From: DAITAZ01 sp036824045
GTDB taxonomy: Bacteria > Pseudomonadota > Gammaproteobacteria > Burkholderiales > Rhodocyclaceae
DNA length: 64,000 nucleotides
Assembly (NCBI GenBank): GCA_036824045.1
Contig: DAITAZ010000001.1
Coordinates: 62,001 to 126,000, forward strand
Direction of reading: 5' to 3'
In this document: in pieces, positions 10,201 to 18,799 of the stretch
Position numbering within the stretch: position 1 is the stretch's first letter
How the letters are laid out: every line of letters begins with the position of its first letter
Translations under genes and position numbers: made by a program
Notes under the pieces: model-generated
What the model was told of the DNA's origin: nothing
Database searches by the model: none
The model's input: the letters and a program-made list of their open reading frames with translations, nothing else

Positions 10201-12171
10201 GCGGGCTGGGCCAACTCCCCGCCTGGCGATGCCTTTTTCGACGAACTGGAGGCCTCCTTCGACCGGGGCCAGCAACTGCTCGACCAATTGCACCACGCCA
10301 CACCGACGGGTCGCGCCGAGCCCTTGCCGGTTGTGGAGAACGACAGCGCCCCCGGCCGCGCCACCCTGCGCGTACGCAGCGACCTGATGGACCGCTTTGT
10401 CACCGATACCGGGGAAATCAGCATCGCCCGCGCCAGCATCGAGAGCGAAGTGAAACTCCTGCGCCAGGCCTCGCTGGATCTGACCGACAACGTGATGCGC
10501 CTGCGCCAGCAATTGCGGGAGATGGAGATCCAGGCGGAAAGCCAGCTCCAGTCCCGGTTGCAGCAAATGGAAGCGGAGCAGGCGGAATTCGACCCGCTGG
10601 AGAAAGATCGCTACACCCGCCTTCAGGAGCTGACCCGGCAACTGGCCGAGAGCGTCAACGACGTGACCACCACCCAGCAGAGCATCCTGCGGGGGCTGGA
10701 CCGGGCCGAATCCGCCCTCTCCCGCCAGGGCCGGCTCTCCCGGGAGCTGCAGCAGGCCTTGATGAGCGTGCGCCTGGTGCCCTTCGCCAGCCTGGCCGAG
10801 CGGCTGCACCGGGTGGTGCGCCAGGCGGCCAAGTCCACCGGGCATGGGTCCAATCTGGAGATTCGCGGCGGCGGCATCGAGCTGGACCGCAGCGTGCTGG
10901 AACGCCTCACCGGCCCCCTCGAGCACCTGCTGCGCAACGCCGTCAGCCACGGCATCGAACCGGCCGGGCAGCGGCTGTCCCTGAGCAAGCCGGAACTCGG
11001 GCAACTGGTGCTGACGGTCAGCCAGGAAGGCAACGAGATCTGGGTGGAGCTCACGGATGACGGCGCCGGGCTGGATTTCCCCCGCGTCCGCGCCCGGGCC
11101 GAGGAGCAGGGACTGCTGGCTCCCGGTGAGCAGGCCAGCGAGGCCCGCCTGATCGAAACCCTGTTCCATCCCGGCTTTTCCACCGCCGAGCGGGTGTCGG
11201 AAATCGCGGGCCGAGGCGTCGGGCTGGACGCGGCCCGGGCCGAGCTTGCCGCCCTGGGCGGGCGGATCGAACTGAGCACCCGCCCGGGCGCAGGCACCCG
11301 CTGCCTGGTGGTGCTGCCGCTGACCACCGCCGTAACCCCCGCGCTGCTGGTACAAGCCGGCCCCCACACTTACGCCATCCCCTCGGCCATGATCAAGCAG
11401 GCCCAGGAACTGCGCCCCCTGGCGCTGGAGCAAGTCACCCGCGACGGCCTGCTCCAGTGGCAGGGACAGGACTACCCCTTCCATTACCTTCCGCGTCTGT
11501 TGGGGGATTTCGCCAGTCGGCCCCAGGGCGGATGGCAAAACTGGGTGCTCCTGCTGGCCAACGGCAGCCAGCGCATTGCGCTGCTGGTCGATGGCCTGCG
11601 CGGCAACCAGGAGATCATCGTCAAGCATGCGGGCCCGCAACTGGCGCGGCTGCCGGGCATCACCGGCGCCACGGTGCAGGCGGACGGCCAGATCCTGCTC
11701 ATCCTCAACCCGGTGACGCTGGCAACCCGCGCGCCGCGCCTCACGCCGCGGGGGCAGCTTGCCGCCGCGCCGGCCACCAGCGAGCGTCCCTCCGTGATGG
11801 TGGTGGACGATTCGCTCACCGTGCGCAAGGTCACCGGCCGGCTGCTGGAGCGGGAGGGCTACCGGGTACTCACCGCCAAGGACGGGGTGGAAGCGCTGGA
11901 ACGGCTGGAGCAGGAGTTGCCGGATGTAATGCTGGTGGATATCGAGATGCCGCGCATGGACGGCTTCGAACTCACCCGCCGCGTCCGGGCCGATGCCCGC
12001 TTCGCCCGGGTGCCCATCGTCATGATCACTTCACGGATTGCCGACAAGCATCGCCAGCACGGGCTGGACCTGGGGATCAACCACTACCTGGGCAAGCCCT
12101 ACCACGACCAGGAACTGCTCCAGCTCATCCGGGGCTACATCCGGGCCGCCTCGGCCGCCCGAGCGGGCTGA
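7219..12171 (+). CDS. chpA: Hybrid chemosensory histidine kinase ChpA/PilL
   Basis: This 1650-residue kinase drives the Pil-Chp system and phosphorylates PilG and PilH. Three phosphotransfer-type domains are visible: H639 (LHTIKGAARMVG), H808 (HTLAGVSG, with alanine in place of the usual lysine) and H968 (LHTLKGSARMAG). A degenerate domain lies at the N-terminus. The CheA-type ATPase follows (N-box around N1240, HLLRNAVSHGIEP; DDGAGLD; GRGVGLDAA), then a CheW domain and a receiver with D1574 (VMLVDIEMPRMDG). I start at 7219, where the N-terminal helical domain begins. It is shorter than the Pseudomonas homologue of about 2,470 residues. Confidence 0.94.
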   Translation: MNLQHDLGPLNWVKGEIDLSLDRARRALAGDTPRFDFLLEHLHQARGALEIVGLDGLTRFLSGIDALARHLADRQAPVSRSIIALLDRSLRTASDFLERVANGAPNRTLDLLPLYQSLREAAGLPPAAEDELFYPDLGLRGPRGRRSNPPREGEALAQAIRVWRTCFERGLLQWLKSPHSLDGLRTMREAVDGIEQGCSQPGTRDFWWIAGGLFDALAQGDLPGTDPGVRRLCTRMEQQIRRLGKSGEVPDPDLTRAILFKLAAIRAGSERVEAIRHTYRLAELLPAPAADSPEPPPAAPSAADAALAEAMEAWSRFSNGDAIGLPAFERQADALQAQPGAFPRACQGLLKGVAEIAHWLRRDPLRQTPALALEMAAALLALEEALTVAGEDEQVLAAQAETLAARLATLRAGQPLPPPERPLLGNAEPRLRARRLLQPVVREITASLARVEICLDAFFRNPAQSQDLPGLALPLKQVEGALTLLGEEEAAALVRDCATRIKAFSAEPVDDDLFKAVADRLSALTVFVDSLEHGRADLSLLLGDAEGDDESPAAAPPPDLGNTMAALAASMDEVLSGEAAMAVAPEPEPPRPAAAPDPMITVFARELRALLPTLVQAAQDLAARPDDPQPLQQYARGLHTIKGAARMVGLSQLGETVQQVEDAALHAQGLAQAASPALQGLAAETHALLVRWADLLEAGSPEGPDDTQLKRLAEAVRGEQRPPAPEEAPTSANPPPSAPESAPSTEPLLLTRAMPAAEGNAVASIPTAVLRSYLTEARQHVAVLRRELARLQVNPALLPPMPAIHAAHTLAGVSGTLGLSPIRNLARALEEALLRLTQAGSPPSAEESSLLNQAASAVESMVAAVAEGHAPLAEGELALALGEIAASPALTQSAASTGLLLAEPPPLPPGVGADRRRHRPQDDIDPTLVPVFLEEADELMVRIGNALRNWRAEPGLDRDAKTLARLLHTLKGSARMAGAMALGELTHRMETRVEAGWANSPPGDAFFDELEASFDRGQQLLDQLHHATPTGRAEPLPVVENDSAPGRATLRVRSDLMDRFVTDTGEISIARASIESEVKLLRQASLDLTDNVMRLRQQLREMEIQAESQLQSRLQQMEAEQAEFDPLEKDRYTRLQELTRQLAESVNDVTTTQQSILRGLDRAESALSRQGRLSRELQQALMSVRLVPFASLAERLHRVVRQAAKSTGHGSNLEIRGGGIELDRSVLERLTGPLEHLLRNAVSHGIEPAGQRLSLSKPELGQLVLTVSQEGNEIWVELTDDGAGLDFPRVRARAEEQGLLAPGEQASEARLIETLFHPGFSTAERVSEIAGRGVGLDAARAELAALGGRIELSTRPGAGTRCLVVLPLTTAVTPALLVQAGPHTYAIPSAMIKQAQELRPLALEQVTRDGLLQWQGQDYPFHYLPRLLGDFASRPQGGWQNWVLLLANGSQRIALLVDGLRGNQEIIVKHAGPQLARLPGITGATVQADGQILLILNPVTLATRAPRLTPRGQLAAAPATSERPSVMVVDDSLTVRKVTGRLLEREGYRVLTAKDGVEALERLEQELPDVMLVDIEMPRMDGFELTRRVRADARFARVPIVMITSRIADKHRQHGLDLGINHYLGKPYHDQELLQLIRGYIRAASAARAG

Positions 12172-12183
12172 AGCCCGGCCGGC

Positions 12184-13344
12184 CTATTCCGCCAGGGCCT
12201 GGGCGAAATCCGCCTTCAGATCCTCGACCCCCTCCAGCCCCACGGCGACGCGCACCAGCCCCGGGGCAATCCCGGCGGCCGCAATCTGCTCGGGGGTGAG
12301 CGACCCTTCCCATACGGATGCAGCGTGCACCGCCAGGGTTTCCACGCCCCCCAGGCTGACCGCATTGGCGGCCAGCTTCAGGCGCTGCACGCAGCGCTGC
12401 GCCGCCGCATAACCCGCGGCCACCTCGAAACTGAGCACGCCCCCGAAGCCCTTCATCTGCCGGGCGGCCAGCCCGTGGTCAGGATGGCTCGCCAGCCCCG
12501 GGTAATACACCTTCGACACCGCCGGGTGCGACGCCAGGGTTTGCGCCAGAGCCAGGGTGGTGGCATTGACCCGCTCCACCCTCAACGGCAGGGTACGCAG
12601 CCCCCGCAACAGGAGGAAGGCATCCCAGGCATTGGAGCAGGCGCCGAGCACAATGCCGTCCGCCCAGACCTTCTCCACCGCCGCGGCATCGCCGCAGAGC
12701 ACGCCCGCCACCAGGTCGCTATGCCCGCCCAGGTACTTGGTGGCGCTGTGCACCACCAGATCAATGCCGAAATCCCGCGGCCGGCAATTGAGGGGCGTGG
12801 CGAAGGTGTTGTCCGCCAGGGTGGTGATGCCGAGGGCTTTGGCCAGCCGGGCGACGGCGGCCAGATCGGTCACCTCCAGGGTGGGGTTGGAAGGCGTCTC
12901 CACCAGGATCAGCCGCGTGTTGGGGCGGATGGCCGCCGCGAAGGCCGCCGGGTCGGTCTGGTCCACCCGGGTGAGTTCCACCCCCCAGCGGGGCAGCAAG
13001 GCAGTGAGCAGCTTGGTGGTGCCCATGTAGTGGCTGCTCTGGGCCACCACATGGTCCCCCTGGCTGACGTGGGCCAGCACCGTGGTGGAGATCGCGCCCA
13101 TGCCGGAGGCGAAGAGTACTGCCGCCTCCGCATTTTCCAGCCGTGCCAGCAGCGTCTCCACCCGGCGCTGGGTGGGGTTGCCGTAGCGGGAGTAATAGCG
13201 CGGATGCCGGGCCGCATTGGCCATATCGGCAAACTCCGCCGGATTGCGGGCCCGGTACGTGGAAGTGGGGTACAGGGCGGGGGAAACGGAGGTGTCGTCC
13301 TCCAGCCCGGCATCGCCATGGATGACCAGGGATTCGAGATCCAT
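12184..13344 (-). CDS. Trans-sulfuration PLP enzyme (cystathionine gamma-synthase/lyase type)
   Basis: A 386-residue member of the Cys/Met-metabolism PLP family, acting on cysteine, homocysteine or cystathionine-type substrates. Family motifs are complete: PTSTYRARNPAEF, the RYGNPTQRRVE segment that binds cofactor phosphate, FASGMGAIST, ETPSNPTLEVTDL, DNTFATP, and the cofactor lysine K203 in HSATKYLGGHSD. Sequence alone does not separate MetB, MetC or methionine gamma-lyase activities, so no symbol is given. It converges on chpA (12-bp gap) and lies 60 bp downstream of an unknown gene on the same strand. Confidence 0.88.
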   Translation of the reverse strand: MDLESLVIHGDAGLEDDTSVSPALYPTSTYRARNPAEFADMANAARHPRYYSRYGNPTQRRVETLLARLENAEAAVLFASGMGAISTTVLAHVSQGDHVVAQSSHYMGTTKLLTALLPRWGVELTRVDQTDPAAFAAAIRPNTRLILVETPSNPTLEVTDLAAVARLAKALGITTLADNTFATPLNCRPRDFGIDLVVHSATKYLGGHSDLVAGVLCGDAAAVEKVWADGIVLGACSNAWDAFLLLRGLRTLPLRVERVNATTLALAQTLASHPAVSKVYYPGLASHPDHGLAARQMKGFGGVLSFEVAAGYAAAQRCVQRLKLAANAVSLGGVETLAVHAASVWEGSLTPEQIAAAGIAPGLVRVAVGLEGVEDLKADFAQALAE

Positions 13345-13366
13345 CGGGGATTCTCCAGAATGAGGC

Positions 13367-13387
13367 TGCGCGGTCTGTCGCCGCGCA
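13367..13387. other. Hairpin between the unknown gene and the PLP enzyme
   Basis: TGCGCGG and CCGCGCA form a perfect 7-bp stem around a 7-base loop. It lies 18 bases after the stop of the upstream unknown gene and 22 bases before the PLP-enzyme start. It has no T-run, so it may be a weak attenuator or mRNA-end structure rather than a full terminator. Confidence 0.35.
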
Positions 13388-13404
13388 ACAAGAACAGGGC
13401 CGGA

Positions 13405-14346
13405 TCAGGCCGGGGGGGGCAGTTCCATGAGCGCGGGCCTGTAGCACGCCACGAAGCGCGCGCAACGGGCCTCCCACTCCGCCGTGCTCTTGGGCATGGG
13501 GGTACGCGCGCGGGTGATGTAGCTCACCAGATCCCGCCCCTGGGTGACCAGCCGGCGGGCCTCGGCCAGGGCCTGGCGCTGGGGCAGGGGCCAGCTTTCG
13601 TCTGCGTCGGGTACCATCCCCACCAGGCTCTCGCCCGCCACCACGAAGGTGGCCCACATGTCGAAGATGTCCTTGTCGGTGCGCAGGGTCTCGCACTTGA
13701 TACGAGCGGCGGAGCCAAACTCGTGGGTGATCGTCTCCATGCCCCGGAACAGGGGAATGCACGAGAACGTCGCAACCAGGGTGGCGGCAATCCGGTCGAT
13801 ATCGCGCATGGTCAGGGCGATCTTGACGTAGCGGCTCTCGTAGAACTCCTCCAGCGGCACCGAGAAGGCCTTGAACGGCTCTCCCCACAACTCGTCAATG
13901 CCCTCCTCGCCGCTGCGGTGGAGCACCAACCGCCCCAACGACAGCGCTTCCTGGAGATGGCGGCCACACTCCCGCATGAGGGCATTGTCCGGCTGGATCT
14001 CGATACCGAGGGATTGCATCTCCACCAGCTTGGTGAAGATATCGGTGGCGCGGCTGAAGAGGGCGCCTGCCAGCATGGCCCCCTTGACCCGGCGCCGCTT
14101 CGGGTCCATTTCGCTCTCGTAGGCGCCCCGCGCCTCGTCCAGCCGCCAGCCTGGAATGTTCAGCCCGTGCTCCACATGGTTGAACAGCCTCCGGGTGAGG
14201 GCCTCGATCAACCGCTTCTTGGCTTGCAGCGTATCCGCTGGCACATCGTAGATCTTGACCCAGTAGCCGTAGTAGTAGCCGCGCTTCTGCCCGTCAATCA
14301 CCCGGCGGGTGCCGAGGGGGGTCGGATCGTCCTGGGAATCGTCCAT
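13405..14346 (-). CDS. Conserved-looking protein of unknown function
   Basis: I do not recognise this 313-residue protein. It has no signal peptide and no membrane segment, and looks like a soluble, mostly helical cytosolic protein. Visible features are an aromatic N-terminal stretch (KRGYYYGYWVKIYDVP), many Arg/Glu-rich helices, and the segment FYESRYVKIALTMRDIDRIAATL. Codon use and composition match the neighbours, which supports a real gene. It is divergent from the ammonium transporter, with a 410-bp gap between them. A weak sigma-70-like TAAAAT lies just upstream of its start. Confidence 0.75.
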   Translation of the reverse strand: MDDSQDDPTPLGTRRVIDGQKRGYYYGYWVKIYDVPADTLQAKKRLIEALTRRLFNHVEHGLNIPGWRLDEARGAYESEMDPKRRRVKGAMLAGALFSRATDIFTKLVEMQSLGIEIQPDNALMRECGRHLQEALSLGRLVLHRSGEEGIDELWGEPFKAFSVPLEEFYESRYVKIALTMRDIDRIAATLVATFSCIPLFRGMETITHEFGSAARIKCETLRTDKDIFDMWATFVVAGESLVGMVPDADESWPLPQRQALAEARRLVTQGRDLVSYITRARTPMPKSTAEWEARCARFVACYRPALMELPPPA

Positions 14347-14756
14347 GCCGCGTGGCCTGATTAATTTGGGGAGGGAGCGGAATTTTAGCCAAAACCTGCC
14401 CCGTCAGAAGGGTGAAACATCTGTCACTTTCCGCGACACAGTATTTTTTGCCACTCGCCCCATCGCGGTGCGCAGCGCCCCCATCTGCACCGATCATGGG
14501 CATCGCCCACGTCTACGCGCCGTGCGCGGCTGGGAAGCCGATCGCCACCCACTCGGCCACTACCGTTGGCCGGCCGCACATTTCACCCCCGCCGCGCCGG
14601 AATGCCCGCTTTTTCCCGCAAGGCGCTTGCCGCGCAGCGAGCGCTCGCGCCTCGGGACCACTATTTGCTACGCAAGCGGTGCCAAATGGCCTCCGGCCAC
14701 GTCGGAGGCCCGACAAATACTTTTGGCATCAACCAGATAACAATGTGGAAATCCCC
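14347..14756. other. 410-bp intergenic region between the unknown gene and amt
   Basis: No convincing gene, tRNA or hairpin terminator is seen. The left end carries a weak promoter for the minus-strand gene (TAAAAT near its start). The right half carries a GG-N10-GC sigma-54-like element described separately. The middle (about 14490-14640) shows no recognisable feature. Confidence 0.5.
14653..14669 (+). promoter_or_regulatory. Weak sigma-54-like -24/-12 element upstream of amt
   Basis: GG at 14655-14656 and GC at 14667-14668 are separated by exactly 10 bases, and the -12 half reads TTGCT. The -24 half is poor (GGGACC rather than TGGCAC). It lies about 90 bases before the amt start, on the coding strand. 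Ammonium transporter genes are often NtrC/sigma-54 controlled, so it is plausible but unproven. Confidence 0.3.
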
Positions 14757-15971
14757 ATGACAGAGTTGCTCAATCTCGCCTGGATAGGCGTCTGTACGAT
14801 GATGGTGTTCTTCATGCAGGCCGGCTTCGCGCTGGTCGAATGCGGCATGGCCCGAGCCAAGAACGCCGTGAATGTGATCATGAAGAACTACACGGACATG
14901 TGTGTGGGCGCACTAGCCTACTGGCTGTTGGGTTTTGGCCTCATGTTTGGCACTTCGCTGGGCGGCTGGCTGGGCGCCAGCCAGTTCGCGCCGAACCAGC
15001 CGGGGCCGGCCGAGGCCATGAATCTGTGCTACCAGATCATGTTTGCCAGCACCGCAGCGACCATCGTCAGCGGCGCCGTGGCCGAGCGCATGCACTACAG
15101 CGCCTACCTGCTCACCTCGGCCCTGATGACCCTGCTCATCTACCCCGTATTCGGACACTGGGCCTGGAATCCGGCCGGCTGGCTCCGACAGATGGGTTTT
15201 GTGGATTTCGCCGGCTCGACGGTCGTGCATTCCGTGGGCGCCTGGTGCGCGCTGGCCGGAGTGATGGTGCTGGGCCCCCGCCTTGGCCGCTACGGCAAGA
15301 ACGGCGAGGCCCGGGAAATCCCGGGCCACAACATGCCCATGGTCGCGCTGGGCGGCTTCATCCTGTGGATGGGCTGGTTTGGCTTCAACGGCGGCAGCGT
15401 GGCCGGGCTGGAGAATGCCAACGTCGGACTGGTCTTGCTCAACACCCACCTGGGAGGCTGCGCCGGCGCCCTGGGCGCATTGGGCTTCATGCAGCTCACC
15501 CGGCGGCCCATCCTGATGTCCACCACCATCAATGCCAGCCTCGCCGGCTTGGTGGCGGTCACCGCCGGGGCCTCCACCCTGACGCCGACCACCGCGGTCA
15601 TTACCGGCCTGGTCGGCGGCATGCTGTGCATCCTGGGCGCGGAGCTGCTGCGGCGCTTCCGCCTGGACGACATGGTGGACGCCACCGCGGTTCACGGCAT
15701 GGGTGGCCTGTGGGGCACCCTCGCCGCCGGCCTCTTCTACAGCGGCGACCTGTTCAATCCGGCCCGGGTGGGCGTCCAGTTGCTGGGCATCGGCGCCGCT
15801 TTCCTGTGGGCCTTCCCGGTCTCGTGGCTGATGTTCAAGGGCGTCGAAAAACTCATGGGCCTGCGCGCCTCCACCCTGCACGAGCAACGGGGACTGGACT
15901 ACACGGAACACTATGAACTGGGCTACCCGGAGTTCCAGCGCTCACCGGCGCAACTGAAGATGGAGGGCTGA
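14757..15971 (+). CDS. amt: Ammonium transporter (Amt/MEP/Rh family)
   Basis: An inner-membrane ammonium channel of 404 residues with about 11 membrane helices. Family signatures are clear: FFMQAGFALVECGMARAKNAVNV near the N-terminus, DFAGSTVVHSVGAW with a pore-lining region, MGWFGFNGGS, and the second conserved histidine region DDMVDATAVHGMGGLWGTLAAGL. The start at 14757 places the first helix directly after it; a much longer in-frame extension upstream is low-complexity and not conserved-looking. No glnK (PII) gene is adjacent, unlike the common glnK-amtB pair. An unknown gene follows after 2 bp. Confidence 0.93.
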   Translation: MTELLNLAWIGVCTMMVFFMQAGFALVECGMARAKNAVNVIMKNYTDMCVGALAYWLLGFGLMFGTSLGGWLGASQFAPNQPGPAEAMNLCYQIMFASTAATIVSGAVAERMHYSAYLLTSALMTLLIYPVFGHWAWNPAGWLRQMGFVDFAGSTVVHSVGAWCALAGVMVLGPRLGRYGKNGEAREIPGHNMPMVALGGFILWMGWFGFNGGSVAGLENANVGLVLLNTHLGGCAGALGALGFMQLTRRPILMSTTINASLAGLVAVTAGASTLTPTTAVITGLVGGMLCILGAELLRRFRLDDMVDATAVHGMGGLWGTLAAGLFYSGDLFNPARVGVQLLGIGAAFLWAFPVSWLMFKGVEKLMGLRASTLHEQRGLDYTEHYELGYPEFQRSPAQLKMEG

Positions 15972-15973
15972 AC

Positions 15974-16714
15974 ATGGCCACCGATGCCTTTGCCCGGCGC
16001 CGCCGGGCCGCCCTGGCGGTGTTCGGTCCCCTCCTGGACAACGATGCCCTGATCGACGCCCTCTGGCAGATGCAGGAAAACGTCCGGGGCGAAGCCGTCA
16101 CCGACATCATCCGCTACACCGACCAGGTGGCAGAACGGGCGCTGATCGACGGCGCAGCCCGCAAGCGCCTGTACGAAGCGCTGTACAAGGCCCTGCGCGC
16201 GGACGAGCGGGATTTGCCGCCGGACCCATGGCCAGCCATGCAGCAAGCTCGCCCCGGCCGCACTGCCACCACGGTCGTGCCGCTGCCCACCCGGCAGCCT
16301 GTCCACATCCCGGCGCCCAGCATTCCCGCGCCGGCACCACCACCACCACCGGAGCCCCCGCCCCCGGACCACCAGGCGGTGTTCGCGGCGCTGATCACCA
16401 CCGCCTTGCTGGAGGTGCAGCAATTCCACCCGGGTGCGCAAGAGGAACTGCGTCAGGACATGTTGCGGGAGATGGCCCAGGCGCGGCTGTCCGGCCCGGT
16501 GCGGCAGGCCGTCCGGGATGCCCTGTCCCAGCCGGAGTGCCCCTGGCGCGTCAACGCCTCCCCGGCCGAGCTCAGCGAGCTGACCCACGCCTTCTACATC
16601 GCCCTCTGCCACAGCCTCGGGCCAGTGGAGGCTGATGACGTGTTGACCCAGGCGGTGGGCGCGGCGGAGCGGCTCCCCGCCGCCCGGCGCTTCCCGCCCG
16701 GACAGCTACTGTGA
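15974..16714 (+). CDS. Unknown protein with proline-rich linker, probably co-transcribed with amt
   Basis: I do not recognise this 246-residue protein. It has two helical halves, roughly residues 1-85 and 135-246, joined by a linker extremely rich in proline (IPAPAPPPPPEPPPP). There is no signal peptide or membrane segment. The start lies 2 bp after the amt stop, so the two are very likely co-transcribed, and it occupies the place where a PII regulator is often found. It is not PII: the T-loop and PII motifs are missing. Its end overlaps the converging photolyase gene by 9 bp. Confidence 0.72.
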   Translation: MATDAFARRRRAALAVFGPLLDNDALIDALWQMQENVRGEAVTDIIRYTDQVAERALIDGAARKRLYEALYKALRADERDLPPDPWPAMQQARPGRTATTVVPLPTRQPVHIPAPSIPAPAPPPPPEPPPPDHQAVFAALITTALLEVQQFHPGAQEELRQDMLREMAQARLSGPVRQAVRDALSQPECPWRVNASPAELSELTHAFYIALCHSLGPVEADDVLTQAVGAAERLPAARRFPPGQLL

Positions 16715-18133
16715 CGGCGCCTTGACCACCGCGAAGCGCGCCAGGGTCCGCTCCCTGGCCGCTGCATGGTCCACCAGCGGCAGCGGATAGTCCCGCCCCA
16801 GCACACAGCCGCAGGCCTGCTGCTCCAGCGGCGGCAGGCGCCAGGGCGCATGCACGTGGCGGTCCGGACAACTGGCCAGTTCCGGCACATAGCGGCGGAT
16901 GAAACGCCCGTGCGGGTCAAACTTTTCCGATTGGGTCACCGGATTGAAGATCCGGAACCAGGGCTGGGCATCGCAGCCCGTGGAAGCCGCCCACTGCCAC
17001 CCCCCGTTGTTGGCCGCCAGATCGAAGTCCAGCAAGCGCTCGGCGAAATAGGCCTCGCCCAGCCGCCAGTCGATCCCCAGATCCTTGGTCAGGAACGAGG
17101 CTGTCACCATGCGCAGCCGGTTGTGCATGTAGCCGGTCTGGTTGAGTTGTCGCATGGCCGCGTCCACCAGCGGGTAGCCGGTCTGCCCGGCGCACCAGGC
17201 CGCAAACCACTCCGGGCGTTCATCCCAGACCACTTGGTCGAAATCGGGCTTGAACGCGTGCCCCACTACCCTCGGGTGGTGCCACAGGATCATCTGGTAG
17301 AACTCCCGCCACACCAGTTCCTTAAGCCAGGTCTGAGCGCCAGCCCCACCGTGGCCGCGGGCCAGGGTCACCAGTTCACGAATGGACACCGTGCCAAAAC
17401 GAAGATGGGTGGAAAGGTAGGACACCCCCTTCACCGCCGGGAAATCCCGGCGCGCCTGATAGTGGTCCATCCGGGTCAGGAAATCTTCCAGCAGTACCCT
17501 TCCGCCCCCCATGCCCGTGGGCAGCCGCAGCGCCGCCAGGTTGGTGGGGCGAAAGCCCAGCGCCTCCAGCGTGGGCAAACCGCATGCCGACGGCGGAGCC
17601 TGCAGTTGCCCCGGACCGGGTGCAACCGGGTGGGCGACCGGGCAAGCCTGCTCCAGCCGCCGCAGCCAGGCGTTGCAGTAGGGCGTGAACACGCTGAACG
17701 GAGTCCCCGCCTGGGTCAGCACCTCGTCCCGGTCAAAAATGACCTGATCCTTGCCGGCCTCGAAGCGGATACCCTCTGCCGCCAGCGCCCGGGCCACCGC
17801 CTCGTCGCGGCGGCGGGCGGCGGGCTCGTAATCCCGGTTGGCGTAGACCGCCGCAACGCCCAGCGCTTTCGCCAAAGCCGGGATCTCCACCTCCGGCACG
17901 CCGTGGCGGGTGATCAGCCCACCACCGCGCCGGCGCAGCGCCCCGTCGAGTTCCCGCAGGCTTTCCAGGATGAACTCCACCCGCCGGTCTTCCCGGGGCA
18001 GAGGGTCGAGAATGCTCCGGTCGAACACGAACACGCACACCACCCGCCGGTGCGCCTGCAGGGCCCGCGCCAGGGCCGCGTGGTCGAAATCGCGCAGGTC
18101 GCGGCGGAACCAGACAAGTGCCAAATCGCTCAT
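16706..18133 (-). CDS. phrB: Deoxyribodipyrimidine photo-lyase (class I)
   Basis: This flavoprotein repairs cyclobutane pyrimidine dimers using blue light. The 475 residues show the N-terminal antenna domain (LVWFRRDLRDFDHAAL) and the C-terminal FAD domain with LVWREFYQMILWHHP, GYPLVDAAMRQLNQTGYMHNRLRM and NNGGWQWAASTGCDAQPWFRIFNP, all hallmarks of class I photolyases. The ATG at 18133 begins exactly at the antenna fold; an upstream in-frame extension of 231 codons runs antisense through yqgE and is rejected. It is divergent from yqgE with a 90-bp gap. Confidence 0.95.
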   Translation of the reverse strand: MSDLALVWFRRDLRDFDHAALARALQAHRRVVCVFVFDRSILDPLPREDRRVEFILESLRELDGALRRRGGGLITRHGVPEVEIPALAKALGVAAVYANRDYEPAARRRDEAVARALAAEGIRFEAGKDQVIFDRDEVLTQAGTPFSVFTPYCNAWLRRLEQACPVAHPVAPGPGQLQAPPSACGLPTLEALGFRPTNLAALRLPTGMGGGRVLLEDFLTRMDHYQARRDFPAVKGVSYLSTHLRFGTVSIRELVTLARGHGGAGAQTWLKELVWREFYQMILWHHPRVVGHAFKPDFDQVVWDERPEWFAAWCAGQTGYPLVDAAMRQLNQTGYMHNRLRMVTASFLTKDLGIDWRLGEAYFAERLLDFDLAANNGGWQWAASTGCDAQPWFRIFNPVTQSEKFDPHGRFIRRYVPELASCPDRHVHAPWRLPPLEQQACGCVLGRDYPLPLVDHAAARERTLARFAVVKAPSQ

Positions 18134-18223
18134 GGATCGGAGTGCCGGAAAGTAGGAAATGCGGGGCAAGACGCCTCGGGCGGCAAATTGTGCCGCCCGC
18201 CAGCGTGCGATTACAATGGCTCC

Positions 18224-18799
18224 ATGACCGCCAGCACCGAGATGACCGTCAATCTGACGCACCACTTCCTGATCGCCATGCCACACATGGTGGACCCGAA
18301 CTTTGCCCGCACCCTCACCTATGTGTGCGAGCACAACGATGGCGGCGCCCTGGGGATCATCGTCAACCGCCCCACCGAGGTCACCCTGGGCTCCCTGCTC
18401 GACCGCATTGATGTACCCGTCGCCAACGAGGAGTGCGAAAGCCAGCCCGTCTATTTCGGCGGACCGGTCCTGCCGGACCGGGGTTTCGTGCTGCACCGCC
18501 CGGTGGGCAGTTGGCAATCCAGCCTCAAGGTCACTGGCGAGATCGCCCTCACCACCTCGAAAGACATCCTCCACGCCGTGGGTGGCCGGGGAGAGCCCCA
18601 TGACGTGCTGGTGAGCCTTGGCTATGCGGGCTGGGAAGCCGGCCAACTGGAGAACGAATTGGCCGCCAATGCCTGGCTCACCGTGCCGGCCGACCCTGAC
18701 ATCATTTTCAACCTGCCGCCGGAACAACGTCTGGAGGCTGCAGTGCGCCTCCTGGGCATTGATCTGGCCAACCTTTCCGACGTGGCTGGCCACGCCTGA
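18224..18799 (+). CDS. yqgE: YqgE/AlgH family protein
   Basis: A 191-residue member of the UPF0301/AlgH family, whose biochemical role is not settled. Recognisable segments are LTHHFLIAMPHMVDPNFARTLTYVCEHN, GALGIIVNRPTEVTL, YFGGPVLPDRGFVLH and DVLVSLGYAGWEAGQLENELAANAWL. The ATG at 18224 fits the usual family start. It heads the yqgE-ruvX-pyrR-pyrB order that is common in beta- and gammaproteobacteria, with ruvX 72 bp downstream. Confidence 0.95.
   Translation: MTASTEMTVNLTHHFLIAMPHMVDPNFARTLTYVCEHNDGGALGIIVNRPTEVTLGSLLDRIDVPVANEECESQPVYFGGPVLPDRGFVLHRPVGSWQSSLKVTGEIALTTSKDILHAVGGRGEPHDVLVSLGYAGWEAGQLENELAANAWLTVPADPDIIFNLPPEQRLEAAVRLLGIDLANLSDVAGHA

Noticed and set aside
6775..11640. A 1621-codon open frame antisense to chpA, and other very long antisense frames (for example 19765-22848)
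   Set aside because: At this GC content stop codons are rare in the antisense frames. The chpA and SNF2 frames have clear domains and motifs, whereas the antisense translations are Gly/Gln/His-rich without family motifs.
14347..14756. tRNA or small RNA in the amt intergenic region
   Set aside because: No cloverleaf arms or T-loop sequence found; no strong terminator-like hairpin.
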